From a virus: a DNA stretch of 44,961 nt. The DNA lies in IMG/VR virus record IMGVR_UViG_3300042450_001096, positions 1 through 44,961 of that record. One strand, written 5' to 3'. A program made the translations under genes and the position numbers. Below are positions 1 through 8,178 of this stretch, piece by piece (within the stretch, counting starts at the first letter, position 1; each line of letters opens with the position of its first letter). Below the pieces are notes generated by a model, which was given only the letters and a program-made list of their open reading frames with translations, ran no database searches and was not told the origin of the DNA.

Positions 1-366
1 CATGCACATACATGCATACATGAACATTCATTACAAAATGTTACATATTTTGTTACAAATAATAATCTTTGGAAAATGTTGGTACTGTAGGCATATAGAG
101 AGAAAATGGTATGTAACAATATTATACTAATACCTATATAAAGTAATATAATCTATTATGATATAGTGTATTTAACACCTATATTTTACAATATATTATA
201 ATATATATTATTATGTTATAATAATAAATTATGCTATTTTTAACAATATGCTATAATATTTAATAATAATTAATAATATAATTTATTATAATATTATGTA
301 ATATATTTTATATAAAATTATTATATATTATTATTTTACATAAATTTGTAAAAAATAATATTAGCC
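1..366. other. AT-rich non-coding region at left end
   Basis: No credible gene lies here. Bases 120-355 are almost only A and T, with many short overlapping TTATAATA-like words. Bases 1-118 are more mixed and carry the word TGTTACA three times (39-45, 51-57, and inverted at 112-118). A possible -7 box TAAATTTG at 341-348 sits 18 bases before the ATG at 367, without a clear -33 TTTG. The composition would suit a DNA unwinding element, a replication origin or a genome-end region. This is inference from composition and position only. Confidence 0.5.
33..57. repeat. Inverted repeat and TGTTACA words
   Basis: ACAAAAT (33-39) and ATTTTGT (47-53) form a 7-base inverted repeat around GTTACAT. The word TGTTACA occurs at 39-45 and 51-57, exactly 12 bases apart, and as its complement at 112-118. 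This could be an operator or short iterons beside the AT-rich stretch. No protein can be assigned to it. Confidence 0.4.
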
Positions 367-567
367 ATGGCAAAAAAAGAAACGTTACAATGTTCGGTAA
401 AAACTGAAAATATTGTATATTTAAAATTACGAATGCAAAACGAAAATAGGTCATTATCTAATTTAGTAGACACGATATTGGATGCAATTAGAGAAAACGA
501 CGATACCGATTTTTTGGGAAATAAAAAGGTCAAATTTCCAATATTTACAAATTCAGAAACAATTTAA
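367..567 (+). CDS. Small ribbon-helix-helix-like DNA-binding protein
   Basis: This 66-residue protein opens with a short polar strand-like segment (LQCSVKTENIVYLKL), followed by two predicted helices with a turn around residues 29-32 (RSLSNLVDTILDAI). That pattern resembles MetJ/Arc ribbon-helix-helix regulators, which dimerise and insert a beta sheet in the major groove. It is the first gene of a short rightward pair, 11 bases before the SSB-like gene, and begins just right of the AT-rich region. It could regulate that region or the pair itself. The family call rests on pattern alone, since this fold varies greatly in sequence. Confidence 0.5.
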   Translation: MAKKETLQCSVKTENIVYLKLRMQNENRSLSNLVDTILDAIRENDDTDFLGNKKVKFPIFTNSETI

Positions 568-578
568 CCCTTATAAAT

Positions 579-1076
579 ATGCACATAGATGGCACACTGG
601 TGAGTTACACACAAATTGAAACAATTAACGGGACAAATGGCCCATTAAATAAATGTTTTATGATTATTCAAACACTTGGAAAATACCCGAAAAAGGTAGC
701 AATCCAGTTTATGAATGATAAAATTAACCTTTTGCAAGCGGTACGTTATACCGATGTAAGAGTGCATTTGGAATTATCTAGCACCGAAAAAGACGGACGT
801 TGGTTTTCTAACATTAATGGTTGGAAGGTTGAACAGATTCCAGCGGTAACAGTTGCACCTCAACAAGCGACAACACCACAACAACAATTTGGAGCATGGG
901 CAGCACCGACGCAAGCAATACCTACGACGGTAGCACCTCAACCTCAAGCATGGAGCCCAGCACCTCAACCGTTTTCCGCTCCTCAGACGTTTGCCGCTCC
1001 TCAACAACAAATGGCCGCTCCTCAGCAACAAGGAAATTTTTTCCCGCCGCAAATAGAGCAAGATGTCCCATTTTAA
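579..1076 (+). CDS. DUF3127 family SSB-like protein
   Basis: Residues 1 to about 88 match the DUF3127 pattern: a GPLNKCF segment, the YPKKVAIQF segment and the GRWFSNINGWKVE ending, which is a probable OB fold. The remaining half is a low-complexity tail rich in Gln, Ala and Pro, ending in IEQDVPF. That tip resembles the acidic hydrophobic tip of bacterial single-stranded DNA-binding proteins (DDIPF), which recruits replication proteins. I infer that this is the phage SSB, binding single-stranded DNA alongside the RecT, exonuclease and primase encoded nearby. The family match is fairly firm; the SSB role is inferred from domain, tail and context. Confidence 0.75.
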   Translation: MHIDGTLVSYTQIETINGTNGPLNKCFMIIQTLGKYPKKVAIQFMNDKINLLQAVRYTDVRVHLELSSTEKDGRWFSNINGWKVEQIPAVTVAPQQATTPQQQFGAWAAPTQAIPTTVAPQPQAWSPAPQPFSAPQTFAAPQQQMAAPQQQGNFFPPQIEQDVPF

Positions 1077-1101
1077 ATTACTTTTAGGTAATAGCTATAA
1101 A

Positions 1102-1140
1102 ACAAAAACATCCGAGAGAATCTTTCGGATGTTTGTTTTT
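1102..1140. terminator. Bidirectional intrinsic terminator
   Basis: A stem of 13 pairs including one G-T pair (1106-1118 with 1122-1134) closes a 3-base loop. It is followed by GTTTTT on the plus strand and by TTTTTGTTTT on the minus strand. It lies between the convergent SSB-like gene (ending 1076) and the primase gene (ending 1259), so it can stop transcription from both sides. Confidence 0.85.
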
Positions 1141-1258
1141 ATAATAAACGATGGCGAACTATCTGTTAAAATGTTTGAGGACATTGGCGAGCCATTACCC
1201 CGAATGATAATAAGGCCAGTTCAAGAAATTGACGATTTAATAAACCAAGGCAATCTCA

Positions 1259-3916
1259 TTATAATAAAACGCTAAGTGGTATTCCAACCGCACGCGATAC
1301 GCTATTTCCAAATCTAACAGACTCAAGAGCGACCGAGTTTTGCATTCTAGATAATATTTTATTATGATTACCAGATGCCCACGGCGACCCTCTTAAAATT
1401 TTGCTAATTCCTTTATGCTGATTTGCGATTATAATTAACATTCCAACGTCGTAACTACGTATCGAAATACCATAACGATTTAATAAACCAATGGCTTGAT
1501 TTTGAGTAATACTGTTACCTAATTCACTAACACCAGATGCAATTATACATAATTCACTAATAAGGCGGTCAACTTTAAAATTTAAGTCTGTTTCAACGTT
1601 TACCGTGTGCTGCATAATTTCATTAAAACATCTTGTTTCGTCTTTAGATGTGTCCAATGAGCGCTCCTCGTTCCAGTCTTTTGACCTTACCCACTCGAGT
1701 GCTTGCTCGTAAGAAATTTCCCCGTCATATTCTAAAGAAACAGCACCAGCTAACAATGGGCCAAGTTGGTCTCCATGTCGTTGTCCGCCAAGTACGGAAA
1801 TACAGGCACGAGAAAACGTTTCAGCGTTTTTTAATATGGTGGGTAATAATTTTATAGTGCGCGATTTTAGAGATTGAGTAAAATCCTCATTTACTAGGTT
1901 TGCATAAATACCAGACAATTTCTCAAACTTTTGTTTTCTTAATGTTTCCTCTGGAGCGTTTAAACCAAGTACGGTAATACGTGAGCGGTCACTTTGTTGA
2001 GACATGTGCATACCGATTGACCCAAATAATATCATTGTTCTAGTTTGTGAGGTTGCGGTTTTGCCACCACCAGCGGAGCCCTTGACAACGATTGCTCCAT
2101 TTTCGGAACTAGCCGAGCGGGCAAGTTCTAAAATAGATTGTATTCTCATTTGAGAGGATGCCGATTCGGCCTCGGCCTCGTCAAAAATTATGGGCATCGC
2201 GTCGTGGTCTAGCATTCGGCGAATCCCAGGTTCTGTCGTTGCACCCTCAATAAAATAACCCGAGTCACCAATTAACTCATTACAAAATTTTAATATCCAT
2301 GATTTACCAGTAGAGGCCCCGCCAGTTATCCAAATGTGAGGACGCCATTTTAATGCACCACAGACAGGAGCGATAACACACCAACCAGCTAACAAATAAG
2401 CGTTAATCGGCCGCTCCCAGTTCATAAGGTTAAATATGTCAATTAGTTTAATCGACTCTGGTGTTGACATCGGAACGCCTAATTTTATTCCTAGAGGAAA
2501 TCCTTGCTCGTATATGTATTTAGACTCAATGTTTTGTATTTCTATCCGTTCGGAGTCGATTATTAGGTGGTCACCGACATGTAAAACAGAACGACCGTTA
2601 TCTATCCATGCACCGCGACCACGTATACGAGACTCGGAAAACATGCCTTTTTTGATTGATTCAGAAATAAGAAATTCGGAAATCTGGTCAATATCTAAAT
2701 TTTTGCCATTTTTATATCTTTCCTCCCACCAATTAATGGAGGCAAGAGATAATATATTTTGTTTATTGATAGATGTATTAGATAGTACAATTATCATTTT
2801 GGAGGCGCTACTAAGAAAATAATAACGTATTGACTCGGCCTCCTTTTTAAATCCTAAAAACGAAAATGGTGAATCTGAAATAACACCAGCCGCGGAATAT
2901 GCGGAAATTCTTTTAATTGGCGGTACGATTATTTCGGGAGTTATAGTTGGTATTTTGCCTAAGTTATTCTCAATAAAATTATTTAGTTCGTTTGGCTCCC
3001 AAATTTTATCGGCCACATCCCAACCGCAAGGAGTGCCAGATAGTGGCGTAACCCATTTAATGGAGGGAACAAATGATTTTATAATTTCATAAATTCCGAG
3101 CATAGCGCGATTAGATGGCTGCTCATGAAATGGCATAAGTTCGCCTAATTTATCGGCCGACTTATATTCGTGAGTATAATCGTTATCTGGCAATAATAAA
3201 ACCTCATCTACGCCCTCAAGTATTTGCCAATTAATTTTAGAAAACGATTTGTCGCCTCCATGCCATGATATAACTGGATATGTTAAATTCGCTTGCGCGG
3301 CCTCTTGCGTTTTTTCACCCTCAACGATTAACACGCGTTTTTTATCTGTTGGGTTTTTTGAAAAAAAATTAGTTAGCCATTGAGCGCCGTAAACAGGACG
3401 CGGCTCGTCAAATCCTTTAAATTGCCAACGGCCAGAGGAACGATAAGTATATGGTAATACGGTTTTAGAGCCGTCTGGTTTTAAATATCGTAATGAGTAA
3501 CCATTAAGACGAAAATTAACATCCATAAACGTATGTACTGCTATAGGATTGCCATATTCGTGGTGGTAAAAATTAACCTCTGCTACGTTATCTGGAACAG
3601 GAATAATTGAGAAATTTGGCGGAGGGGTCGGCGGTTGTACTACATCTAATGTATGGCCTTCGTTAAGTTTTTCGACTGCTTGAATAAATGTAAGATTTTC
3701 AATTTTTTGGATAAATGTTATAACGTCTCCAGAGACGCCACATCCAAAACATTTAAAAATTTGTTTAGACTGACTAACAGAAAAAGAGGGCGTTTTGTCG
3801 TTATGAAATGGGCACAAACCAAGTCGTTCCGCGCCGATTTTTTTTAGTAAAACATACCGACCGATAACCTCAACGATGTTTAATCTGTTTTTAACATCTT
3901 GAGCGCTGGCTACCAT
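1259..3916 (-). CDS. Primase-helicase (CHC2 zinc finger, TOPRIM, AAA-type helicase)
   Basis: This 885-residue replication protein has three parts. Residues 35-59 hold a CHC2 zinc motif (C35, H38, C56, C59). Residues about 195-260 form a TOPRIM domain with VEGEK (198-202) and PDND (243-246), the metal-binding residues of DnaG-type primases. The C-terminal half has a Walker A GGASTGKS (532-539) and a Walker B IIFDEAE (576-582), as in phage superfamily 3-like helicases. It should prime and unwind DNA at the phage fork. It is the last gene of the leftward operon from 4877 and overlaps the VRR-NUC gene by 7 bases. The long middle region (about 260-520) is not assigned. Confidence 0.9.
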   Translation of the reverse strand: MVASAQDVKNRLNIVEVIGRYVLLKKIGAERLGLCPFHNDKTPSFSVSQSKQIFKCFGCGVSGDVITFIQKIENLTFIQAVEKLNEGHTLDVVQPPTPPPNFSIIPVPDNVAEVNFYHHEYGNPIAVHTFMDVNFRLNGYSLRYLKPDGSKTVLPYTYRSSGRWQFKGFDEPRPVYGAQWLTNFFSKNPTDKKRVLIVEGEKTQEAAQANLTYPVISWHGGDKSFSKINWQILEGVDEVLLLPDNDYTHEYKSADKLGELMPFHEQPSNRAMLGIYEIIKSFVPSIKWVTPLSGTPCGWDVADKIWEPNELNNFIENNLGKIPTITPEIIVPPIKRISAYSAAGVISDSPFSFLGFKKEAESIRYYFLSSASKMIIVLSNTSINKQNILSLASINWWEERYKNGKNLDIDQISEFLISESIKKGMFSESRIRGRGAWIDNGRSVLHVGDHLIIDSERIEIQNIESKYIYEQGFPLGIKLGVPMSTPESIKLIDIFNLMNWERPINAYLLAGWCVIAPVCGALKWRPHIWITGGASTGKSWILKFCNELIGDSGYFIEGATTEPGIRRMLDHDAMPIIFDEAEAESASSQMRIQSILELARSASSENGAIVVKGSAGGGKTATSQTRTMILFGSIGMHMSQQSDRSRITVLGLNAPEETLRKQKFEKLSGIYANLVNEDFTQSLKSRTIKLLPTILKNAETFSRACISVLGGQRHGDQLGPLLAGAVSLEYDGEISYEQALEWVRSKDWNEERSLDTSKDETRCFNEIMQHTVNVETDLNFKVDRLISELCIIASGVSELGNSITQNQAIGLLNRYGISIRSYDVGMLIIIANQHKGISKILRGSPWASGNHNKILSRMQNSVALESVRFGNSVSRAVGIPLSVLL

Positions 3917-4341
3917 ATTTTATGTTGTTTTAATATGGTTACTAAATCCTCAACAGAACGGGCGACGCCAGCAATACCTCCAACGGCAATTATACGATTA
4001 AGCCATGTAATTTGTTCTGGAGATTGTTTTGTGCGGTGTTTAACCTCAATTGAGGTAAATACGGCCACGGTTTTTCCAACCATTTCCTCGGTTATAATAA
4101 TTGGCGTGTAACCTATTTCGTCGGATGAGCCCTTAAATAGCCCAGCGTTTAATATTCTAGGGTTTTGGATATGTATAGAGCCGTCGGAAAGGCGTTTAAC
4201 GTCTCCTTGCCATCCAACTGCAACGTTATTTCTAAATAACGTAGTTCCTAATTTAGCGGCGGCTAATCGTATATCTGTTTCAATGTTCGTTTCTGTAGTT
4301 GCCGACGGTTTGCGTGGTGTTTTCGGGGGTGTTGGTCTCAT
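3910..4341 (-). CDS. VRR-NUC domain nuclease
   Basis: This 143-residue protein matches the VRR-NUC fold of the PD-(D/E)XK nuclease superfamily. It has an N-terminal acidic helix (TETNIETDIRLAA), a GLFKGSSDEIG segment carrying the catalytic Asp, EVK in SIEVKHRTKQSPEQ, and a QITWLNRI helix with the conserved Gln. Phage stand-alone VRR-NUC proteins are thought to cut branched DNA at replication or recombination intermediates. It sits directly before the primase-helicase gene and overlaps the preceding gene by 62 bases, so the three are probably co-translated. The first 20 residues are Pro- and Thr-rich and probably disordered. Confidence 0.85.
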   Translation of the reverse strand: MRPTPPKTPRKPSATTETNIETDIRLAAAKLGTTLFRNNVAVGWQGDVKRLSDGSIHIQNPRILNAGLFKGSSDEIGYTPIIITEEMVGKTVAVFTSIEVKHRTKQSPEQITWLNRIIAVGGIAGVARSVEDLVTILKQHKIW

Positions 4342-4705
4342 GTAGTTGCTGAATTAATTTGGGGTTGGCAAGGTAAAAGAAAAATTCAAGCGAATACTCA
4401 AATTTTTGATTATTGTGTTTTTTAGCTAAATAGTCTATTTCTGTTTTAGAATACATAACTGTTATGTTTGGGGCTGTATTAGGTAATTTAACCCGTGTTT
4501 TTATAGACATTTGGCGCTGGATTTCTATAGTTAATTTATTAATAGAAATCATAAACGACGCGGCTATATGATGTACTGGTATATGACCATTATTATCCCA
4601 CCAAAATTTACTAGCTGTTTGTAATATAGCGGAGTCGTTTTCTTTTGCGACTATCACTTGCAGACCATATATGGCCTCAAGTGAACGTTGTTTAATACCC
4701 GCCAA
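4280..4705 (-). CDS. Hypothetical protein of the replication operon
   Basis: This 141-residue protein is not recognised. The frame opens at a TTG (4705) that overlaps the end of the upstream gene by 14 bases, and no ATG occurs in the first third, so TTG or a nearby GTG must be used. The sequence is mixed alpha/beta with several basic helices and no signal peptide, membrane segment or Cys cluster. The tail is rich in Asn and Thr. It lies between an ExoX-C-like gene and a VRR-NUC nuclease, which suggests a part in DNA replication or repair. The coding call rests on tight packing in the operon. Confidence 0.6.
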   Translation of the reverse strand: MAGIKQRSLEAIYGLQVIVAKENDSAILQTASKFWWDNNGHIPVHHIAASFMISINKLTIEIQRQMSIKTRVKLPNTAPNITVMYSKTEIDYLAKKHNNQKFEYSLEFFFYLANPKLIQQLHETNTPENTTQTVGNYRNEH

Positions 4706-4877
4706 CTTTACTAATTAATTTATGTTTGTTTACTTGGATGTAATCGTAAACGTCTTTCCAAGATGTTAACCAACCTTGTTTCGAAAGGTATAGTAAATAA
4801 CTAGGTGGAATTTTGCCCATAGGGCGTCCCTCATATTTGCCAAAAGGCATAGGGGATAGGTCTGTAAATTTGCTCAT
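4692..4877 (-). CDS. DUF3820/ExoX C-terminal-like protein
   Basis: I choose the ATG at 4877, giving 61 residues, because it follows CAGCAAA as in two other operons and lies 21 bases after a good -7 box. The frame could extend to 4901, but that would run through the promoter. The protein carries MPFGKYEGRPMGKIPPSYLLYL, the motif of DUF3820 and of the C-terminal domain of exonuclease X-like proteins. The motif is likely to contact nucleic acid, though its function is not settled. It is the first gene of the operon that ends with the primase-helicase. Two other proteins in this window (15545 and 16853) contain the same motif. Confidence 0.75.
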   Translation of the reverse strand: MSKFTDLSPMPFGKYEGRPMGKIPPSYLLYLSKQGWLTSWKDVYDYIQVNKHKLISKVGGY

Positions 4878-4898
4878 TTTGCTGAATGATTTAGTTTG

Positions 4899-4926
4899 CA
4901 AATATAACTATTTTGGAATACCAAAA
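4899..4926 (-). promoter_or_regulatory. Leftward promoter with class I operator
   Basis: A -7 box TATATTTG (4899-4906, minus strand) fits the Bacteroidota consensus TAnnTTTG. The palindrome TTTTGG-AATA-CCAAAA (4911-4926) covers the -33 region. The spacer from TTTG to the -7 box is short here (15 bases). It should drive the operon from 4877 to 1259. The palindrome recurs at three other promoters in the window. Confidence 0.75.
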
Positions 4927-4930
4927 TAAA

Positions 4931-6508
4931 TTAAATTAAATATTCGTTAGAGGCGTTAGATAACTGCCCATAGTAAACTACTGAATCGTTATTAGGTAAT
5001 AATGGCTGTTGAATATTTATTTTATGTTTTTTCCATTCCCACATTTGGATAGCCCAGTACGGTTTATGTCCACGCGCGGCGGCAATTGCTTGAAAATCCT
5101 CCAACGAACGGGCGCGGGATATTTCTAATTTTTTTTCTTTTTTAAGTGAGCGAGCCATTTCGTCGGTAATTTCTACCAATTCACCGTCCTGTTTTTTTAC
5201 TTCTCGCGTTTTGGTTTCATAAACATGGCCGCAAATGGTCGGAAATGTATTTGGGCAAATCGGTTCTGGCTCGTGTATGTAATAACACGCTGGGCACTGA
5301 ACTGTTTTTGTTTTGGGAATTTTCTTCTCTAACAATTTTTTACTGTTTTTTACAGCACCGTCTAACGACCACGCTCTATCGTCCTTAGGTCTACCATGTC
5401 GCATGTAATTACCAACGTGGTCTAATATTATTGCAAATGGTTTAGGGCCGTTTTTAATTGCTAATAACCTCTGGGCGGCGGTTTCTATTGGATACCCATC
5501 GGCATGCATCGCTCGTAAAACTCGGCCAATTTGTTGAATGTGTAAACCTTCGGACGCTGTTGGGCGCAAACAGATGCCACAAACAACCTCTGGTAAATCG
5601 GTTCCCTCTGATATTAAATCGCAAGTAGTTAATACTTGGACGGTTTTGTCGGCTAACCCCGCTAATTTTCTATCTCTCTCGTTGTCCTTGTCTTTTCCGC
5701 TAACGGCCTCGCTAAGATAACCAGCGGCTCGAAATTGTTCGGCCACATGCTCGGCGTGTTCAATTGATATGCAAAATACAACACATGGAGCGCCAGCACA
5801 AATTTTAGTATAATGTGCAACGGCATCTCCTGTTATTGTCGGTTTATCGACTTTTGATAATACTTGGGCGCGGTCGTAGTCGCCTTGCACTATGTCTACG
5901 TCTGATAAATCTACGGGCGTCTCAGCGCCAAATAGACGGGCGGTTGTTAACCAACCCTCCTCCATTAATTCACTCATTTGAGGGCCGATTACCATATTTT
6001 CAAAATATCCGCCAGCATGTACACCGAGGCCAACGCCATCTCCACGGACAGCGGTGGCAGTAACTCCTAAAACTAACGCATTAGGGTAATGTTCGATAAT
6101 TTTACCAATTGTGTTGCCTTTTTTTGCGTGGTGACATTCGTCAATTATTATAAACCCAGGCTCTTGCAATTTATCCAACCTATTAATTATCGTTAATATG
6201 CTCGCAACTTGAATTCTCCTATTATATTGAGGCGTGTATCCACTGCCAATTATACCATGTTCCACACCAAATTTAAATAGAGATTTAGACGCTTGCGACA
6301 CTAACTCACGTTTATGGGCTAATATCCAAATAGTTTTAGAGGAGTTTGTTAAACTATAATTTTCCTCCACATTCATGGCAATATCGCAAAATGTCGCCGT
6401 TTTGCCTCCGCCAGTTGGCAGAACCGCTATAACTTTTTTACTGCCATTTTTAAACGCTTGCCTAACCTCATCTTTTAGTGTAAATTGATATGGGCGTAAT
6501 TTTATCAT
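4931..6508 (-). CDS. Superfamily 2 DEAD/DEAH-type helicase
   Basis: This 525-residue protein has the full set of SF2 motifs: Walker A LPTGGGKT (30-37), DECHH (123-127), GVTATAVRGDG as motif III, and QQIGRVLRA as motif VI. It resembles the phage branch of the XPB/RadD-like helicases. The C-terminal part has CPAC and two further Cys (VQCPACYYIHEPEPIC, then TICGH), a likely zinc ribbon. It probably remodels DNA during recombination-dependent replication. It is the last gene of the RecT operon, and its ATG overlaps the stop of the small HTH-like gene upstream. Confidence 0.9.
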   Translation of the reverse strand: MIKLRPYQFTLKDEVRQAFKNGSKKVIAVLPTGGGKTATFCDIAMNVEENYSLTNSSKTIWILAHKRELVSQASKSLFKFGVEHGIIGSGYTPQYNRRIQVASILTIINRLDKLQEPGFIIIDECHHAKKGNTIGKIIEHYPNALVLGVTATAVRGDGVGLGVHAGGYFENMVIGPQMSELMEEGWLTTARLFGAETPVDLSDVDIVQGDYDRAQVLSKVDKPTITGDAVAHYTKICAGAPCVVFCISIEHAEHVAEQFRAAGYLSEAVSGKDKDNERDRKLAGLADKTVQVLTTCDLISEGTDLPEVVCGICLRPTASEGLHIQQIGRVLRAMHADGYPIETAAQRLLAIKNGPKPFAIILDHVGNYMRHGRPKDDRAWSLDGAVKNSKKLLEKKIPKTKTVQCPACYYIHEPEPICPNTFPTICGHVYETKTREVKKQDGELVEITDEMARSLKKEKKLEISRARSLEDFQAIAAARGHKPYWAIQMWEWKKHKINIQQPLLPNNDSVVYYGQLSNASNEYLI

Positions 6509-6681
6509 TTTTTTAACCGCTCTAGTTCAGCCTCTAATTTTCTTAATTGCGTTATTTGGTTCGGCTCTTGTTTTCGCCACCAATAAACGGACGAAATTGG
6601 AACATCGGCTAGGGTGCAAATCTTATTAAGAGTAACTCCCGCGTTTTTACATTTTATTTGTAACTCTTCGAATACAGTCAT
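6505..6681 (-). CDS. Small HTH-like protein
   Basis: This is a 58-residue protein. It starts at ATG 6681, directly after the exonuclease gene, and its TGA overlaps the helicase ATG (ATGA), strong support for translation. Residues 5-38 (LQIKCKNAGVTLNKICTLADVPISSVYWWRK in outline) have the helix-turn-helix pattern of short phage Cro/XRE-like proteins, with the recognition helix near SSVYWW. The C-terminus is a short charged helix that may dimerise. It could be a regulator or a helicase partner. No close family is recognised. Confidence 0.65.
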   Translation of the reverse strand: MTVFEELQIKCKNAGVTLNKICTLADVPISSVYWWRKQEPNQITQLRKLEAELERLKK

Positions 6682-6682
6682 T

Positions 6683-7300
6683 TTAGAACGTTATTAGGTT
6701 TATGGTTTTTTGAACTTGAGTAAAAAATATTGTTAGTTTCGCCTCTAGCGCGTTTATGTCTGATTGAACGTCTTTGCGGTTAATGCGTTTAACCCATATT
6801 GGTTTATTAGTTATTTCTGGGCAATAGGAAATAAAATCAACGCAAAATATTTCTTTACACGCGACAAATGCCGATATATATTGCCAATAATATTCTTTAG
6901 GCGCTACGTTTTCGCGGATATATCTTATGTGAGTTTGTGGTTCTGGACATTTTATCTCTGGAATTATTACATATTGACCATTTGACGAAACGAGACCGTC
7001 TGGCGACATGCCAAAATACGGAAATTGCTCTGGTTGAATAAATCCAACCTCTTGAACTGGCAAACCTAATAGTTCGGAATATAAACGACGAGCGACGGGC
7101 TCTAGTTCGTTGCCGCGTTTCATTGCCTCAGATTTAAAACCTTCCGATTTTCTTTTGTTTGTAATCTGTTCTGCGGCTATTACGTCGGTATAATCTACCC
7201 AGTTGTTAGACATAACTTTTTCGGAAGATTTACCCGTAACTTTTCCGACACGATATTGTAGCCACTCCTCGGAACCTTGTTCAAAATTGTGAATAATCAT
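6683..7300 (-). CDS. YqaJ/lambda-type phage exonuclease
   Basis: This 205-residue member of the PD-(D/E)XK superfamily shows the order seen in YqaJ and lambda exonuclease: an N-terminal GSEEWLQYRVGKVTG, NELEPVARRLY, SPDGLV with the catalytic Asp, EIKCPEP with the catalytic Glu and Lys, and a later WQYISAF with the conserved Gln. It should resect double-stranded ends 5' to 3' and load the RecT partner. The gene overlaps the recT gene upstream by 4 bases (ATGA), a classical two-component recombinase layout. Confidence 0.92.
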   Translation of the reverse strand: MIIHNFEQGSEEWLQYRVGKVTGKSSEKVMSNNWVDYTDVIAAEQITNKRKSEGFKSEAMKRGNELEPVARRLYSELLGLPVQEVGFIQPEQFPYFGMSPDGLVSSNGQYVIIPEIKCPEPQTHIRYIRENVAPKEYYWQYISAFVACKEIFCVDFISYCPEITNKPIWVKRINRKDVQSDINALEAKLTIFFTQVQKTINLITF

Positions 7301-8067
7301 ATAGTCTCGGATAAATTAATTTTCATTTTATTTTTAGTTTCAACAACGCGAGGCGAGTTTTTTATTAATGGAGGCAATTCTAAAAATATATATTGTAACT
7401 GTTCTATTGAAAGGGCGGAGGATAAATAACCTATTGCTTTTTCTATATCTTCATTAGACGCCTCAACGGTCACTTTACCAACTGGAGGCAAGTCTCTAGC
7501 CTCATCTTCCGAATGCATGCCCATAATGACGTCGGGACAATGAACTCGGCCAAAAAATGACGCGGCACGGTATTGTAACATTTGTTCGGGCATGGTAACC
7601 CATTTAGAACCTTTTTTAGTATACCACCCCTCAAGAACTGCCATTTCTATAGATATCCAAGAGCCGTTAATAACCTCTCCATTTGATAAATATGTAGAAT
7701 TGGCTCTGCATCGTACGTCGTTAACCTGTGTTCCATTAATATTTTTTGGCCCCATTTGAACCATTTCAAATCTAAGGGGTGAAAACCGCCCACATGAGTT
7801 TATAGATGCAATTATAAACGAAGACGCCCACGAAGGTCGGCCATGTATAATATTTAAATTTTGCATAACTGCCATAACCGAAACGCCGATTCTATTAGAC
7901 ATCTCGAGGGCTATTAAACAGTTAGCTGGTTTGCCTCGATATAACTCTGGCACTATTTCGCTCGAGGATAATGCGACGGCCATTTGTTGAGCCAATTGGA
8001 ATGAATTTTGGGAGGAAAACGCTTGAATTCCTTGGTCTTGATTGATTTGCTGAATTTCTGTTGACAT
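7297..8067 (-). CDS. recT: RecT family single-strand annealing protein
   Basis: This 256-residue protein contains the RecT core: a helix with VPELYRGKPANCLIALEMSNRIG, then VMAVMQNLNIIHGRPSW, then EMAVLEGWYTKKGSKW and MPEQMLQYRAASFFGRVHCP. RecT proteins anneal complementary single strands and work with an exonuclease, here the downstream YqaJ-like protein. The N-terminus (about 20 residues) is Gln-rich and the last 60 residues are a separate, more variable segment. It is the first gene of the operon 8067-4931, 16 bases after its -7 box. Confidence 0.93.
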   Translation of the reverse strand: MSTEIQQINQDQGIQAFSSQNSFQLAQQMAVALSSSEIVPELYRGKPANCLIALEMSNRIGVSVMAVMQNLNIIHGRPSWASSFIIASINSCGRFSPLRFEMVQMGPKNINGTQVNDVRCRANSTYLSNGEVINGSWISIEMAVLEGWYTKKGSKWVTMPEQMLQYRAASFFGRVHCPDVIMGMHSEDEARDLPPVGKVTVEASNEDIEKAIGYLSSALSIEQLQYIFLELPPLIKNSPRVVETKNKMKINLSETI

Positions 8068-8083
8068 AGTTATTTATTTTTTG

Positions 8084-8113
8084 CAAATATAGCTTTTAAT
8101 TTGGGATACCAAA
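8084..8113 (-). promoter_or_regulatory. Leftward promoter with class I operator (recT operon)
   Basis: The -7 box TATATTTG (8084-8091, minus strand) lies 18 bases from the TTTG inside the palindrome TTTGG-GATA-CCAAA (8100-8113). The ATG of recT follows 16 bases after the box, so the leader is very short. A regulator bound to the palindrome would cover the -33 element. Confidence 0.8.
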
Positions 8114-8118
8114 ACAAA

Positions 8119-8154
8119 AAAAACCGTTAACTAAATTAATAATTAACGGTTTTT
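8119..8154. terminator. Bidirectional intrinsic terminator
   Basis: AAACCGTTAA (8121-8130) pairs with TTAACGGTTT (8143-8152) around a 12-base AT loop, with A and T runs on both sides. It ends the leftward operon 10246-8179 and insulates the recT promoter just beyond it. Confidence 0.85.
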
Positions 8155-8178
8155 CGTTGAAATTCAGCAAAACTACAA

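Noticed and set aside
1-366. CRISPR array or tRNA genes in the non-coding left end
   Set aside because: No regular repeat-spacer pattern or cloverleaf could be found; the short words overlap and are low-complexity AT.
774-1061. A minus-strand Arg/Leu-rich open frame inside the SSB-like gene
   Set aside because: It is the shadow of the Gln/Ala/Pro-rich tail codons; extreme composition and no start context.
1063-1275. A 70-codon rightward open frame after the SSB-like gene
   Set aside because: It runs through a strong bidirectional terminator and overlaps the ends of both convergent neighbours. Its sequence shows no domain, so it is most likely chance.
4878-4901. Longer N-terminus for the gene at 4877
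   Set aside because: It would start inside the promoter -7 box, and the inner ATG has the start context shared with other genes.
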